From assembly GCF_019279795.1 (NCBI RefSeq), contig NC_056732.1, positions 1,072,189,938 to 1,072,253,937 on the forward strand: a stretch of DNA of 64,000 nt, read 5' to 3'. The notes under the pieces are model-generated. The model had not been told where the DNA came from and ran no database searches. It worked only from the letters and a program-made list of their open reading frames with translations. The position numbers were made by a program, and so were the translations under genes. The stretch is from Protopterus annectens. Its lineage: Eukaryota; Chordata; Ceratodontiformes; Protopteridae. Below are positions 34,691 to 46,439 of the stretch, in pieces (position 1 is the first letter of the stretch; the number at the start of each line of letters is the position of its first letter).

Positions 34691-35117
34691 TTTTTTTTTT
34701 TTTTTTTAAATAGTAACAATAAAATAAACTAAAACACTCACACAAAGGCCCCCCCCAAAAAAACACACACACACCAACTACGAACCAGCGAGGGGAGGGT
34801 AAAAACTATATTAAATTAACCCAAAAAAGATATAAACAGTAGGGAAACCTATAACTTTCACACAACTTAAAAGTTTTAAAAGTTTTAAAACCCTTTAATA
34901 AGAATACTAAGACTTCGCTTTTGGAGCTCTGACGACCCAGCATTTACCATGCGCGGCAAACTAGATCTGAGGTAATGTAGGGAGAGCAGGGCATTATGGG
35001 TGAGGGGAGGAGCTAGGAGCTCGGATCCATAGCTGGATAAACCATGTCGGTTCGGATCCGATATCGGATCCATACCCACAGGTTGCTGACAAATGAATTC
35101 TCCTACTTCAGATCTGT
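34691..35117. repeat. DIRS D 5' UTR and inverted terminal repeat
   Basis: A T-run (34690-34707) and A/C-rich sequence precede the ORF1 start. The part from about 34965 to 35117 is the inverted copy of 29115-29260 plus 29407-29445, ending at CTACTTCAGAT. D0 sequence follows at once. Confidence 0.8.
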
Positions 35118-37450
35118 AGTTACAGACTGTGCTGGAGCTGAAAATGGGAGACCTTAATTCAGATTCAGTGGTCATTCCACCAAAGCAGTTCCCTTTTTAT
35201 AAACTGCAAAATAAGAATCAGGACTATCAGGAGATGTCAAGACCATAAAGATTTTAGGTACCACCGACTCTCATTTGGTATCTAGCTAGAGGAAGCATGA
35301 CAATTGTGGATGCCACGAATCCTAGTATGCTGAGAAATTCCCTTAATGAAAGTGAACTGAGTGGGGGGGGAGACTCAGGAATACATCTAGACATGGAAGA
35401 AAAACTATATGAACTGAGATAACTGGGAAACACCCCAAGAAAAAAAAAATCATGCGAGAAATCAAACAAAACATTTGGCTATTCTCTTGAAATCCCAGTC
35501 TATGACTGAGATCTCTATTCCAAGTGAGAAATTACAGGTACCTTAAAAAAGACTCGGTAAAGAGAAACAAGTTGTCTAAATAAGGAAAAATTATGTGTTC
35601 ATACCTTGCAATCTGTAAAAGGCCATCACTGGAGCTAGATACTTTGTGAATGCCCATGAAGCAGTAGATAATCCAAAAGGTAATGAAAGAACTGAAAGTG
35701 TAATCCAGACACAGAAAACCTTAAAAGTTTAAAATATAGGGCTTTAGGAATCTGATAAACATCCTTTAAATCTAGAGTTAAGGAGGAATCAGAGGTAACA
35801 GATTGCGAAGGGATAGCATTTTGAACTTTGAGGTTTTTCACAAACTTACTTAGAAAGGAAAACTTTAAGACTGGTCTCCAGTATGCTTATTTCTTTGGAA
35901 CGCAAAACATTCTTAAATAAACTTTCCTATCAAGAAAGGGGGACAGCTTGCATTATCCCCAGAGTCAACAGATGTTGAATGACAGGAAGAAAAAAAAGTT
36001 TGATCTGGTGGACGAGAAGGAAACTCCTGAAAAGGAGAGACAGGGATTTCCCATTGCCATCTGTATCCCCCTGGTATCACTCTCAGAACCCATTTGTCTG
36101 AAATTATCTGTTGCTAAAGAGACATATGGAGAGCCAGACTATGGGGAAGACAAAAGGCTTTCAGGGTATGAAGAGGAAAGGATAACTATTCTGTTTTCTT
36201 TCGGGATCTTACTTTTTTTTTTTTGAATGTCTGTTTGCCAGTAGTTTGCCATGTCCACTTATCAAAGGAATAAAAAAAAGCAAAGTACAGACAGGTGTAC
36301 AACCTTAAACCTGAAGTGCAAACAATTTGAGTAACATCCTAAATCAGTTTCCCTCTCTTATTCTTTCAGGACCTCACCAGCAGATGGTCCAAAAACAGCC
36401 CATCTCAATAACTCAACATTAATTTTTAATATCTTTGGGTAGATTTTTCGCACGTAACCAAGCAAACCATCTCATAACAGTATCAATAAAAGCTTGTCTG
36501 GAAGAAGCAACTTCAAAGAGTGCTTAGACACAGAAACAACCACCATGTGCATACAAGACCTCAGAAGAAGGGAAAGGTGGCTATGATGTTCCTCATTCTC
36601 AAATTACGCAAGCAATCTAGCACAGAATTCTACATATAAGTGAGGCAGAAGTATACACTTTTCCCCAATCCTTATCGGAGGAGGAGAGATTAGCATGTAC
36701 CAGATGTGTAGCAGCAGCATGATTCACCAAATAAATCACTCAGGGTCACAGCTAGGAGAACAAAATAAAAATGTGCATGACTAAGAACTTATAATCTTAC
36801 CTGCTTTCTTAGGAGAGCAGGTCATTTATCAGACAAGTAAAGGTTGTAATAAAGACATCCTCCAATGATTGAAGAACAAGAGTGGGTTCACGAATTCCAG
36901 TTGTCATACATCATATTTTTTCCAAGGACAGTGGAATATGCCCCCACACCCCACCCCAAACAACTGTTTTATGCTGGATATGGTTTCAGAAAAAGAAAAT
37001 TATTCTACAGAACTGTCAGAAGAAACACTTCAGAGTTCGTCATGGGGGCAGAAGATGTCCCCTCAGATTATTTCCATTTAACATATTGAGAATCTTCAGA
37101 AAATGAATTCCTTTTCCTCTTTCCAGTAACACCACAATTATGAGGGTCAGGAACCTGAGCTATGCCCAATAACTCATTCCTGCCTAAAGTAACAGAGACA
37201 AGGGAAGTAAAATGTGCAACATTCTGCTCCTTTTTAACATTAATTTCCATAGAATCAGACTGACACTGTCAGGTATCACCCCCTAGGGGCATGTATCTCA
37301 GTCTAGCTAGGCAGAGGCATTCCTTACTCCTTCCTCAGAGACCAACATGAGTGGTTCTCCCTTGCCTGAGAGCATGTCTAATTCCTAGTCCATGGTGCCT
37401 GAAGGAACTACACCACAGACAGGCAAGTAGAACATGAACAGTGTTAAGAA
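35118..37450 (-). mobile_element. Old DIRS copy D0, piece 2 (RT and ORF1)
   Basis: Minus reading gives FLSILGFVASTIVMLPLARYQMR (35330-35260), matching the 'ALGFMASCILVLPNAKLHMRK' block of other DIRS, and TLDLKDVYQIPKA with LHFQFFHYLLDY (35780-35660), the RT block A and following region. From about 36000 to 37440 the sequence is ORF1 remnant, parallel to F3 at 57000-58620 (for example GAGTGGTTCTCCCTTGCC versus GAGTGGCTCTCCCTTGCT). Element E starts near 37451; D0 resumes at 46757. Confidence 0.7.
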
Positions 37451-38860
37451 AGTACAGTTATGTACACTTACCATAAATGTAGATGTTCGAGTGTATTCAC
37501 TGTTGCAGTCATCACACTTGGGTTATCTGCCTGCAGGTAGCCCTCAGTCGGACCAAATACCAGAGACTTAGTATTTCTGTGTTGATTGCTGTCACTCCAG
37601 GACTGACGTCAGGGGTATATAAAAACAGGCAGCTGACGTCATTACATCAGTTTTTCTTGCCCCAAATGTCAGGAGCCCGCCAATAGGGAGCTAAGCTATG
37701 ATGGGAAAAACACCACCAGTAAAAAGTAAATACCCAAACTCTGGCTAACAAAGTTCGCAGATGACTGCAAACTGGGAGCCATTATTGAATCCCCAAATTA
37801 TGTGGATATTCTACAAAAGGGCCTTACAGAAACAGATGCTTGGTGCCAGAGCCATGGGCTCAGGCTCAATGCCAAGAAATGTATAGTTATCCCCTTTGGG
37901 AAAAAACATGTACCCATGAATTACCGCATAGGTGGCAGTGCACTAAACACCAAAAGTGTGATAAGAGACTTACAGACACAGGTGGACAGTGGTCTCACCT
38001 TCGATAACCACATCGCCACAATAGTCAGGAAATCCTTCTATGTGGCACACCTCATCACTAAGGGCTTTTCATCCAGGAAAAAAGGAGGTTATTGTCCCAG
38101 TGTACTCATCCCTCATTACACCCATTATAGAATACAACGCCCCATTTGGTATGTACCTCTCAAGACATCTGCAACAACTGGAAATGCCGCATAAATTCCT
38201 CACTAAAAGAATCACAGGCCTAAAGCAAATGCTCTATGTTGACTGCCTAAAAAAAACTCCACCTATCTTCTGTCGCATATCATCTACTCAGAGGCGATCT
38301 CTGCTTAAGATACAAGGCCATGTCAAACCCAGAGCTGTTGGACAGGCTACACAAAGAAATCAAAATCCCTCAAAGATGCACATTCCAGGGATCTAAACCT
38401 TGTCATCACAATGAAGAAAACATGCTGGAGGGGATAGGTTCCTGACCCAGAGACTCCCCGGACTCTGGAATAGACTTGCCCATAGATGTCAAGCAGAGCG
38501 CCTCTTTGGCCTTCCTCAAAAGCAACCTTGATGATTGGATGAGAGAGAGGAAATTAACCCCAGGGATCACGTCAGTCACCCTGCAAGACAGGGGTCCCGG
38601 AAGTAAATACTGTGGGAAGAAATAGGCAGGGAATTGTTATGGCTAGGCTTTGTATAGGCCCTAGGGCCGATAGCCTAGTACCAACCTATGAACCAATACC
38701 AATACCTCTGTAAGGGGTGAGTAATAAACAGAGAGAGAGAGAGAAGGGGGCTGGAGGGAGGGAAACCAGGACTGCAACAGTGAATACATTCGAACATGTA
38801 CATTTATGGTAAGTCTGCATAACTGTACTATGTTCTTCATGTTTCACTGTTGCAGTCATC
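37451..38860. repeat. DIRS E 3' inverted repeat and internal complementary region
   Basis: Arms of about 60 bp (37451-37510 and 38770-38829) are inverted repeats with only a few mismatches. The spacer includes the inverted 5'-end sequence (37510-37690) and the LINE insertion 37738-38694. After arm 2, TGTTTCACTGTTGCAGTCATC complements the 5' tip at 46725-46745. Confidence 0.83.
37738..38694 (+). mobile_element. CR1/L2-type LINE 3' fragment in DIRS E
   Basis: The fragment begins just after the RT active site (TCTGGCTAACAAAGTTCGCAG, FADD-region codons) and reads ALQKGLTETDAWCQSHGLRLNAKKC, MNYRIGGSALNTKS and, after frame changes, the C-terminal region, then the 3' tail with the CTAGGCT/AGCCTAG hairpin and TAGTACCAACCTATGAACC. 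It is the same family as 16843-19580. AATACCCAA before it and AATACCAA after it (37729-37737 and 38695-38702) may be a short target duplication; the same place is uninterrupted in C. Confidence 0.85.
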
Positions 38861-38879
38861 ACACTTGGGTTGACTCCCA

Positions 38880-39900
38880 AAGCTGAAGAAAGGGTGGAGG
38901 CAGTCAAGAAGAGTTGGGGCTGGCTAGTATGCCCTGCAGGACTGCTGTTGCAAAACCCGCCCTGGATTAGGAAAAGATAGGCAGCTGGTAATGCTTGGTG
39001 AAGGGTATGTAGAGAACTCCTGGTAGCAACTTCCAGTATGTCCCTGGAAGGGACTCCCCTGAGGAGTACTGTAGATATAGAAGTTGCCCTAGTGGAATCT
39101 ATTCTGACCCCCTAAGGGGTCAGTTTCTATGGTGTTTGTAGCAGAAAAGGATAAAGTGTGCTATCCATTTGGAAATTGTTTGTTTTGAAATGGCCTTGCC
39201 CTCAGCCCCGGTGCAAAACCGAGTAGTAACTGGTCAGATTTCCTGAAGGTCTTAGTCCTATCCAGGTAGAATCTGAGCTGTCTGTGCACATTCAAGGAGT
39301 GCTGGATCCTTTCCCCTTTATTTTGAGGATTAGGGAAGAAGGTTGGCAAATGGATGGATTGGTTGAGAGCCACACTGGACACCACTTTAGGTATAAAGGA
39401 AGGGTTAGTAGTCCTGAGGGAGATCCTGTCAGCATGAAAAATAATGAAGGCTTCCACAGCCATAAGTGCTTGTAGCTCAGACACTCTTCTAGCTGAAGTG
39501 ATGGCCAGAAGCAAGGCTGTTTTCCAGAGAGGAATTTTAACTCTGCTGACACTGCAGGTTCAAAGGGGGGGTAGCGTGAGCTTTTCCAGTACAAAGTTAA
39601 GGTCCCAAGCAGGGGTGGGTGCTCTCCTTGGTGGCCTTGAGTTATCTGCCCCTCTCAGAAACTGTTTGATGAGAGGGTGAAAGAGAGGTGGTTCAGTGTT
39701 GTAATGAGCCGAGATGGCAGAGGCATGGATCTTAACGGAAGAGAAGGATAGGCCTCTGTGGAGTACATCTGCTAGGTAATCCAGGATTAAAGGTAAGGAG
39801 GGCAGTGCTGTGTCCTCTCCTTTAGAATGAATCTAGGAGCAATACCTTTTCCACTTATCAGCATAGGATTGCCTTGTACTGGGTCTTCTGGCTTCAAGAA
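38880..39900 (-). pseudogene. DIRS E tyrosine recombinase, copy 1
   Basis: Minus reading holds PAWDLNFVLEKLTL, FEPAVSAELKFL, ITSARRVSELQALMAVEAF (box I Arg), NVHRQLRFYLDRTKTFRKSDQL and, in other frames, the later motifs. The second catalytic Arg codon is lost at about 39100, where the sequence reads GAATCTATTCTGACC instead of the HSTR codons seen in A and C. Several frameshifts are shared with copy 2, so they predate the duplication. Confidence 0.82.
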
Positions 39901-41341
39901 TGATGTCCATCACCTGCTTGCTTAGGCAGGTCACTGGGGGAGAATTCAAGGAATAAGCCAGGCTGCAGGATTCAGGGTTTGCAGTTGCGGATGCAGGATC
40001 TGTCCCCCCTGCAGAGTGAGGAGGGTTGGGATCTGGGGAAGGTGCCAGGGTGGCACTGGTGACAGGCTGCACAGTAGTGGGTACCAATGCTGGCGTGGCC
40101 AGTCTGGGGCAATCAGGATTGCCCTTGGTCTGTCCTGTCTTATCTTGAGAAATATTCTTGAGAGAATTGAGAGGTTTACCACTGGAAGGATAGGGCATCC
40201 ACTTTCCAGGCCCTGTTGTGAGGTGTCCCAGTGCTGAATTTGCTGAGCTGGTGACTGAAGGGCAAGCAAAGAGGTCCACCTCTGGGGTCCCCCATTTCTG
40301 GATTAGAAGGCTGAAGGTGCTAGGTTCTAATTGCCACTCATGTGGGTCTAGGAGAATTCTGCTTAAGTTGTCTGCCAGGGAGTTTTGTTTGCCTGGCAGG
40401 AATTGAGCTTGCAGATGAACATGCATGTCCAAGGCCGTGTTCCACAGGGCCATGGCTAGCCTGCAGAGTGGGTTGCCCCTGCTTGTTGATGTACCACATA
40501 ACTATGGTGTTGTCTGTTTTTATTAGCAGGGGTCCTGGTGAGAGTAAGGATCTGAAAGCTGTTAGAGCATGCTGAACAGCTAGCATCTCTTTTTGGTAGA
40601 TGTGCAGGTGAATTTGACTTGGGCTCCAGTGGTCCTGAATGCACTTGTCTTCCAGGTGTGCCCCGCAAGCAAAGTCTGACGTGTCTGTGGTTAGGGTATG
40701 GGCGGCGTGGGGTTAAGTAAAGGGAAGTCCCTTGTTGTGGTTGCATGCTGCTGGTCACCAAAGAAACTCTGTCCTTAAACAAGGTATGACAGGTATGACG
40801 GTTTCTAAGTCCTGAGAATGTTAGCACCAAAGACTTTTGAAGTACCATTGAAGTTTCCTCATATGTGGTCTGGCATATGGAATTAGTAGGATGTAAGAGA
40901 TCATGAACTCTAGGGTCTGCAGAATTTTTCTTGCGGATAGCTGGGTTCTGGTGGCCATTTGAGTGAAGTAGCCTGTCAGATAGGCTTGTTTTTCTGGAGT
41001 AAGGTATGCCCATCTGGGATGCTGTGTCCAAGCTTGCTCCCAGGAATACAATATTTTGACTGGGGACAAGTTTTGATTTCTTTTCGTTGACAGTGTACCC
41101 CAGTGAGGTTAGAAGGTTCTTTACAAATGTCAGGTGCTGCAACAGCCATTCCTGACTGTCTGCCTGAATCAGGCAGTCGTCCAAGTATGGGTAAATTTGA
41201 ATTTTTCTTGGTTTGCAATAGGCAGTGGCTGGAGCCAGGCATTTTGTGAAAAAACTGGGAGCAGTGGATAAGCCAAAGGGAAATGCAGAGAACTGATAAT
41301 GCATAGGTCCTGCGCTGAAACATAGGTATTTCCTGCATGAG
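39833..41341 (-). pseudogene. DIRS E pol, copy 1 (RT partial, RNase H, methylase-like)
   Basis: RT from FPFGLSTAPSFFTKCLAPATAY and PYLDDCLIQADSQEWL (about 41300-41150) through SLGYTVNEKKSKLVPSQ; RNase H with KTDNTIVMWYINKQG and KQNSLADNLSRILLDP; last domain with GTPEVDLFACP and the end EARRPSTRQSYADKWKRY in the overlapping recombinase frame. It is cut on its 5' side at 41341 by the LINE end. Relative to copy 2 it lacks 24 bp near 40167. Confidence 0.85.
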
Positions 41342-41535
41342 AAATCTTGACCAATGGATGGGAGATCGCAGATATACCCCAGGGATTACCTCAGTGTCAC
41401 TGCTCAACAGAGGCACAGCAAAATAATGGGTATAGTTCCCCATACTAAAGGGGTGGCGTAAGCCACAAAACTATGGCTAGGCTTTGTAAATGCCCTAGGG
41501 CAGATAGCCTAGTACCAACCTATGAACCAATATGA
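41342..41535 (+). mobile_element. CR1/L2-type LINE 3' end at the duplication junction
   Basis: It begins at AAATCTTGACCAATGGATGGG and ends with the hairpin tail GGCTAGGCTTTGTAAATGCC, TAGCCTAGTACCAACC and TATGAACCAATATGAACC. It belongs to the same family as the fragment at 37738-38694 but its sequence differs at many sites, so it is not the same insertion duplicated. Its 5' end joins copy 1 inside RT; its 3' end joins copy 2 in the DIRS 3' region. Confidence 0.87.
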
Positions 41536-44189
41536 ACCTCTGTAAGGGGTGAGTAATAAACAGAGAGAGAAGGGGGCTGGAGGGAGGGAAACCAGGACTG
41601 CAACAGTGAATACATTCGAACATGTACATTTATGGTAAGTCTGCATAACTGTACTATGTTCTTCATGTTTCACTGTTGCAGTCATCACACTTGGGTTGAC
41701 TCCCAAAGCTGAAGAAAGGGTGGAGGCAGTCAAGAAGAGTTGGGGCTGGCTAGTATGCCCTGCAGGACTGCTGTTGCAAAACCCGCCCTGGATTAGGAAA
41801 AGATAGGCAGCTGGTAATGCTTGGTGAAGGGTATGTAGAGAACTCCTGGTAGCAACTTCCAGTATGTCCCTGGAAGGGACTCCCCTGAGGAGTACTGTAG
41901 ATATAGAAGTTGCCCTAGTGGAATCTATTCTGACCCCCTAAGGGGTCAGTTTCCCATGGTGTTTGTAGCAGAAAAGGATAAAGTGTGCTATCCATTTGGA
42001 AATTGTTTGTTTTGAAATGGCCTTGCCCTCAGCCCCGGTGCAAAACCGAGTAGTAACTGGTCAGATTTCCTGAAGGTCTTAGTCCTATCCAGGTAGAATC
42101 TGAGCTGTCTGTGCACATTCAAGGAGTGCTGGATCCTTTCCCCTTTATTTTGAGGATTAGGGAAGAAGGTTGGCAAATGGATGGATTGGTTGAGAGCCAC
42201 ACTGGACACCACTTTAGGTATAAAGGAAGGGTTAGTAGTCCTGAGGGAGATCCTGTCAGCATGAAAAATAATGAAGGCTTCCACAGCCATAAGTGCTTGT
42301 AGCTCAGACACTCTTCTAGCTGAAGTGATGGCCAGAAGCAAGGCTGTTTTCCAGAGAGGAATTTTAACTCTGCTGACACTGCAGGTTCAAAGGGGGGGTA
42401 GCGTGAGCTTTTCCAGTACAAAGTTAAGGTCCCAAGCAGGGTGGGTGCTCTCCTTGGTGGCCTTGAGTTATCTGCCCCTCTCAGAAACTGTTTGATGAGA
42501 GGGTGAAAGAGAGGTGGTTCAGTGTTGTAATGAGCGAGATGGCAGAGGCATGGATCTTAACGGAAGAGAAGGATAGGCCTCTGTGGAGTACATCTGCTAG
42601 GTAATCCAGGATTAAAGGTAAGGAGGGCAGTGCTGTGTCCTCTCCTTTAGAATGAATCTAGGAGCAATACCTTTTCCACTTATCAGCATAGGATTGCCTT
42701 GTACTGGGTCTTCTGGCTTCAAGAATGATGTCCATCACCTGCTTGCTTAGGCAGGTCACTGGGGGAGAATTCAAGGAATAAGCCAGGCTGCAGGATTCAG
42801 GGTTTGCAGTTGCGGATGCAGGATCTGTCCCCCCTGCAGAGTGAGGAGGGTTGGGATCTGGGGAAGGTGCCAGGGTGGCACTGGTGACAGGCTGCACAGT
42901 AGTGGGTACCAATGCTGGCGTGGCCAGTCTGGGGCAATCAGGATTGCCCTTGGTCTGTCCTGTCTTATCTTGAGAAATATTCTTGAGAGAAGAGGTAGAG
43001 GGGGGAATACATACATTGAGAGGTTTACCACTGGAAGGATAGGGCATCCACTTTCCAGGCCCTGTTGTGAGGTGTCCCAGTGCTGAATTTGCTGAGCTGG
43101 TGACTGGAGGGCAAGCAAAGAGGTCCACCTCTGGGGTCCCCCATTTCTGGATTAGAAGGCTGAAGGTGCTAGGTTCTAATTGCCACTCATGTGGGTCTAG
43201 GAGAATTCTGCTTAAGTTGTCAGCCAGGGAGTTTTGTTTGCCTGGCAGGAATTGAGCTTGCAGATGAACATGCATGTCCAAGGCCGTGTTCCACAGGGCC
43301 ATGGCTAGCCTGCAGAGTGGGTTGCCCTGCTTGTTGATGTACCACATAACTATGGTGTTGTCTGTTTTTATTAGCAGGGGTCCTGGTGAGAGTAAGGATC
43401 TGAAAGCTGTTAGAGCATGCTGAACAGCTAGCATCTCTTTTTGGTAGATGTGCAGGTGAATTTGACTTGGGCTCCAGTGGTCCTGAATGCACTTGTCTTC
43501 CAGGTGTGCCCCGCAAGCAAAGTCTGACGTGTCTGTGGTTAGGGTATGGGCGGCGTGGGGTTAAGTAAAGGGAAGTCCCTTGTTGTGGTTGCATGCTGCT
43601 GGTCACCAAAGAAACTCTGTCCTTAAACAAGGTATGACAGGTATGACGGTTTCTAAGTCCTGAGAATGTTAGCACCAAAGACTTTTGAAGTACCATTGAA
43701 GTTTCCTCATATGTGGTCTGGCATATGGAATTAGTAGGATGTAAGAGATCATGAACTCTAGGGTCTGCAGAATTTTTCTTGCGGATAGCTGGGTTCTGGT
43801 GGCCATTTGAGTGAAGTAGCCTGTCAGATAGGCTTGTTTTTCTGGAGTAAGGTATGCCCATCTGGGATGCTGTGTCCAAGCTTGCTCCCAGGAATACAAT
43901 ATTTTGACTGGGGACAAGTTTTGATTTCTTTTCGTTGACAGTGTACCCCAGTGAGGTTAGAAGGTTCTTTACAAATGTCAGGTGCTGCAACAGCCATTCC
44001 TGACTGTCTGCCTGAATCAGGCAGTCGTCCAAGTATGGGTAAATTTGAATTTTTCTTGGTTTGCAATAGGCAGTGGCTGGAGCCAGGCATTTTGTGAAAA
44101 AACTGGGAGCAGTGGATAAGCCAAAGGGAAATGCAGAGAACTGATAATGCATAGGTCCTGCGCTGAAACATAGGTATTTCCTGCATGAG
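41536..44189 (-). repeat. Tandem duplication in DIRS E, copy 2
   Basis: The near-identical partner of 38704-41341. Unlike copy 1 it continues without a break into the remainder of RT and ORF1 at 44190. Confidence 0.93.
41700..42730 (-). pseudogene. DIRS E tyrosine recombinase, copy 2
   Basis: Same content as copy 1: ARRVSELQALMAVEAF near 42300, NVHRQLRFYLDRTKTF near 42110 and the decayed HxxR region near 41925. One-base indels relative to copy 1 fall at about 41953, 42439 and 42533. Confidence 0.82.
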
Positions 44190-44560
44190 TCCCTGATAGG
44201 AATGTGCAGATGGGCATCTTTTAGGTCTAGGGTGGCTAACCAGGCATCTTTGGACAGCATAGGAAGAAGCTGCTGAAGGGTGAGCATTTTGAATTTTGGT
44301 ACCACCAGGAAGGTGTTTAGAATAGAAAGATCTAGGATTGGGCGCCAAAGGTTCCCACTTTTCTGGGTTCCAGGAAAAGTCTGGAATAAAACCCTTGACC
44401 TATCTGTTCTGCAGTAACAGGCTGAATTGCCCTTATGGACAGCAGGGACTGAACTTGGTTTTGTGCCTCTGCCCACTGCTGTGCAGGAAGGTCTGGGAAC
44501 CCTTTGGGGGTTGGCAGTGAGTGGAAGTAAAATTTGTACCCCTGGGAAACAATGTTGAGG
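42658..44560 (-). pseudogene. DIRS E pol, copy 2 (complete RT to methylase-like domain)
   Basis: RT is complete: SRVLFQTFPGTQKSG, RPILDLSILNTFLVVPKFKML, ATLDLKDAHLHIPIRDSC, FPFGLSTAPSFFTKC and the YLDD site in YPYLDDCLIQ near 44030. RNase H carries KRDASCSACS-frame remnants, MLAVQHALTAF, TDNTIVMWYINKQG and NSLADNLSR. Last domain: WGTPEVDLFACPPV, LSMYVFPPLPLLSRIFL, ILIAPDWPRQHWYPLL. A long open frame (44728-43220) runs through RT but drifts into the overlapping frame near 43880, so frameshifts disable it. Confidence 0.86.
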
Positions 44561-46430
44561 ACTCATCGGTCTTTGGTGATGGAGGTCGTTTTTTGCATGA
44601 TGGCCAAGTTTTCCTCCTAGGGGCACGAGGCAGTTGGACAGAGGTGAGGAGTGGAGTTGAGAAGTCATTCTGAATTCTTTCCATAAGGGTGTGGGGTTTA
44701 GCACTCCCTGTGTTTGAAGTGGAAACACTCCATTGCTTAGATCTCTGTATACCCTGAGACTGTAGTCGGGGGGGGGGGTCCGTTTCCCCTGGGTCTAGTT
44801 TGAGATGGCCTTGAGGGGGCTGGAAAGGAAAAATGTTTTGAGGGGCAATGTCTACTGAATCTAGGAGGCTGCACATGCAAGAAATCTTTGACTGTCTGCA
44901 TAGATTTAGCTTTTTCTTCCATCTTCTTTAGAACCTATTCTGATTTGGTGCCAGATTGTCCTTGTTCAAAGGAGCGTCTAGTAATTTTGATTTGACATGG
45001 TCTGGCAAGGTTTACTCCTTAAGCCAAGCATGCCTTCTCAGCGCAGAACCAGTGACTGCTGCCCTGCAAGATGCTTCTAGGGCAAAGCCACATTACAAAG
45101 TATGCTTACTGACCTGGCTTGCAGAATGCATAAGTTCTTGTAATTCTTTATTTTCTGCACACCCTGTAAAGGTAGGTAATTTTTGCTTAAGTTCCATAAT
45201 ATGTTGCTGGTTCATCAGCATGTGAAACTGGCAATTCAATGTCCTAATGATGAGAGTTGCAGAGGTGTATACTTATTTTACCCCATCTGTCTAAAGCTCT
45301 AGAATCCCTGTCCGAAGGGGTGGGGATTCTTAGCTGTAGCTACTTTTATACCTTTAGGCCCTTGGGAGATGACCTCTGTACCAGCTGTAGGATTTTTGAA
45401 AAGAAATTTGTGAGAGTCAGGAACTCTGTAGTACCTGTCTGGTTTACTAGGAGCAGGGGGTAAAGTATCAGGAGTTAGGCTGGGTTCCAGAAAGACATCA
45501 TCCACAACATCTAGAACTAGAGGTACTGCTAAAGGTCTACGTTGTGGCAAATCTAAACATTCTCTTGAGTCTCTTTTTGGACTAATGCTCTCAATGTATG
45601 TAGGGTTTCACCAAAAGAAAAATCCTCTGGAGGTGAAGCAGAGGGAATAGATTCCTCTGCATCTGAACCCTCATAAGCAGATAAAGGCACGTCTTCATAT
45701 TCATAGAGTCGTCGGACTCTTGGCCTGTTAAAACTGCTAGGGACAGGTCTTTCTCTTTGCAGGGGAAGGCTGGCTTCTCCTAATCAGCATAATCAGGTCT
45801 TCTGCCATTTTAATCATTTGATGTGGCAAGGAAGCAGGTGCTTGAGACTGGGTCATCATTTTTTTAGGCGTAGCTCATACTTTTGGCCTTAGAAACTCGG
45901 TAGTTTTAGACAGAACTGAAAACACGAAAGAAGTCGTCGGTTTCTGTCGAATATCGGTAGTGTGAAGAACTTCCTCAGAAGCCGGTGCCTGCACAGCAGC
46001 TCTGAACCCATCATTCTGTAGTCAAAGAAGAGTCTCGCAACATACCAGACTCCGAACAGCCTGCAAATCCACTGAAGTGGGCATCAGGGGCTGTGAAAGT
46101 ACCTCACAGAGTACTGGCAAACTGGCGACTAGCTTAACGGAAGCGTTGTTGGCAGTTTTGGACCTTGCGTTCTGTCTCTGTCTTTATCCTTATGTTTTTT
46201 TGGAAGATCGGTAGTCAGATGGCTTACCGAAGCCATTTCAGAATACGGAAATCGAGAACGAAAGTATTTAGCGACAATAAGGGCCCAACGATGAATAGGA
46301 CGTTGAACAAAGCACAAAACCGACAGCAAGGTACGTCATAATATGGGCCTAAACAGGTGATGCAGTAAGAATGGAAATCTCGGTGTGGTACTTGCTTTCC
46401 ACAGGCGAGACAATTAACTTTTTCTAACAT
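44433..46430 (-). pseudogene. DIRS E ORF1 (gag-like) remnants
   Basis: It begins at 46430 with VNCLACGKQVPHRDFHSYC and CLGPYYDVPCCRFCALFN: the zinc-like pattern with its second His replaced by Tyr. A frame change follows near 46300. Later landmarks are PSLTPDTLPPAPSKPDRYYRV (45510-45430), KVYTSATLIIRTLNCQFHMLM-like sequence near 45240, and MEEKAKSMQTVKDFLHVQPPRFSRHCP (44922-44840). The middle, with Ser/Pro-rich and acidic parts, is broken by stops. The product was presumably nucleocapsid-like. Confidence 0.76.
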
Positions 46431-46439
46431 CGGTTAGAG

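Larger units (their letters stand above)
29079..35117 (-). mobile_element. DIRS-type retrotransposon D, nearly full length
   Basis: This is the best preserved DIRS here, about 6.0 kb, with both ends: 3' end/internal complementary region 29079-29450 and 5' inverted repeat about 34960-35117. Minus order is ORF1 (34690-32410), pol (32711-30510) and recombinase (about 30440-29481). Its base composition is clearly GC-richer than the flanks, and its proteins diverge strongly from A/B/C/E, so it is a separate DIRS family. It splits the older D0 element, of which matching pieces continue on both sides. Confidence 0.9.
38704..41341 (-). repeat. Tandem duplication in DIRS E, copy 1
   Basis: Near-identical to 41536-44189. 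Differences I found: a GA-repeat length change, four single-base indels, a 24-bp block present only in copy 2 (starting about 42991) and a few substitutions. Copy 1 ends abruptly in RT at 41341 (TTTCCTGCATGAG), where the second LINE end starts. Confidence 0.93.

Noticed and set aside
38704-44189. CRISPR or other short regular repeat array
   Set aside because: The repeats are two 2.65-kb copies of DIRS sequence, with no short regular units.
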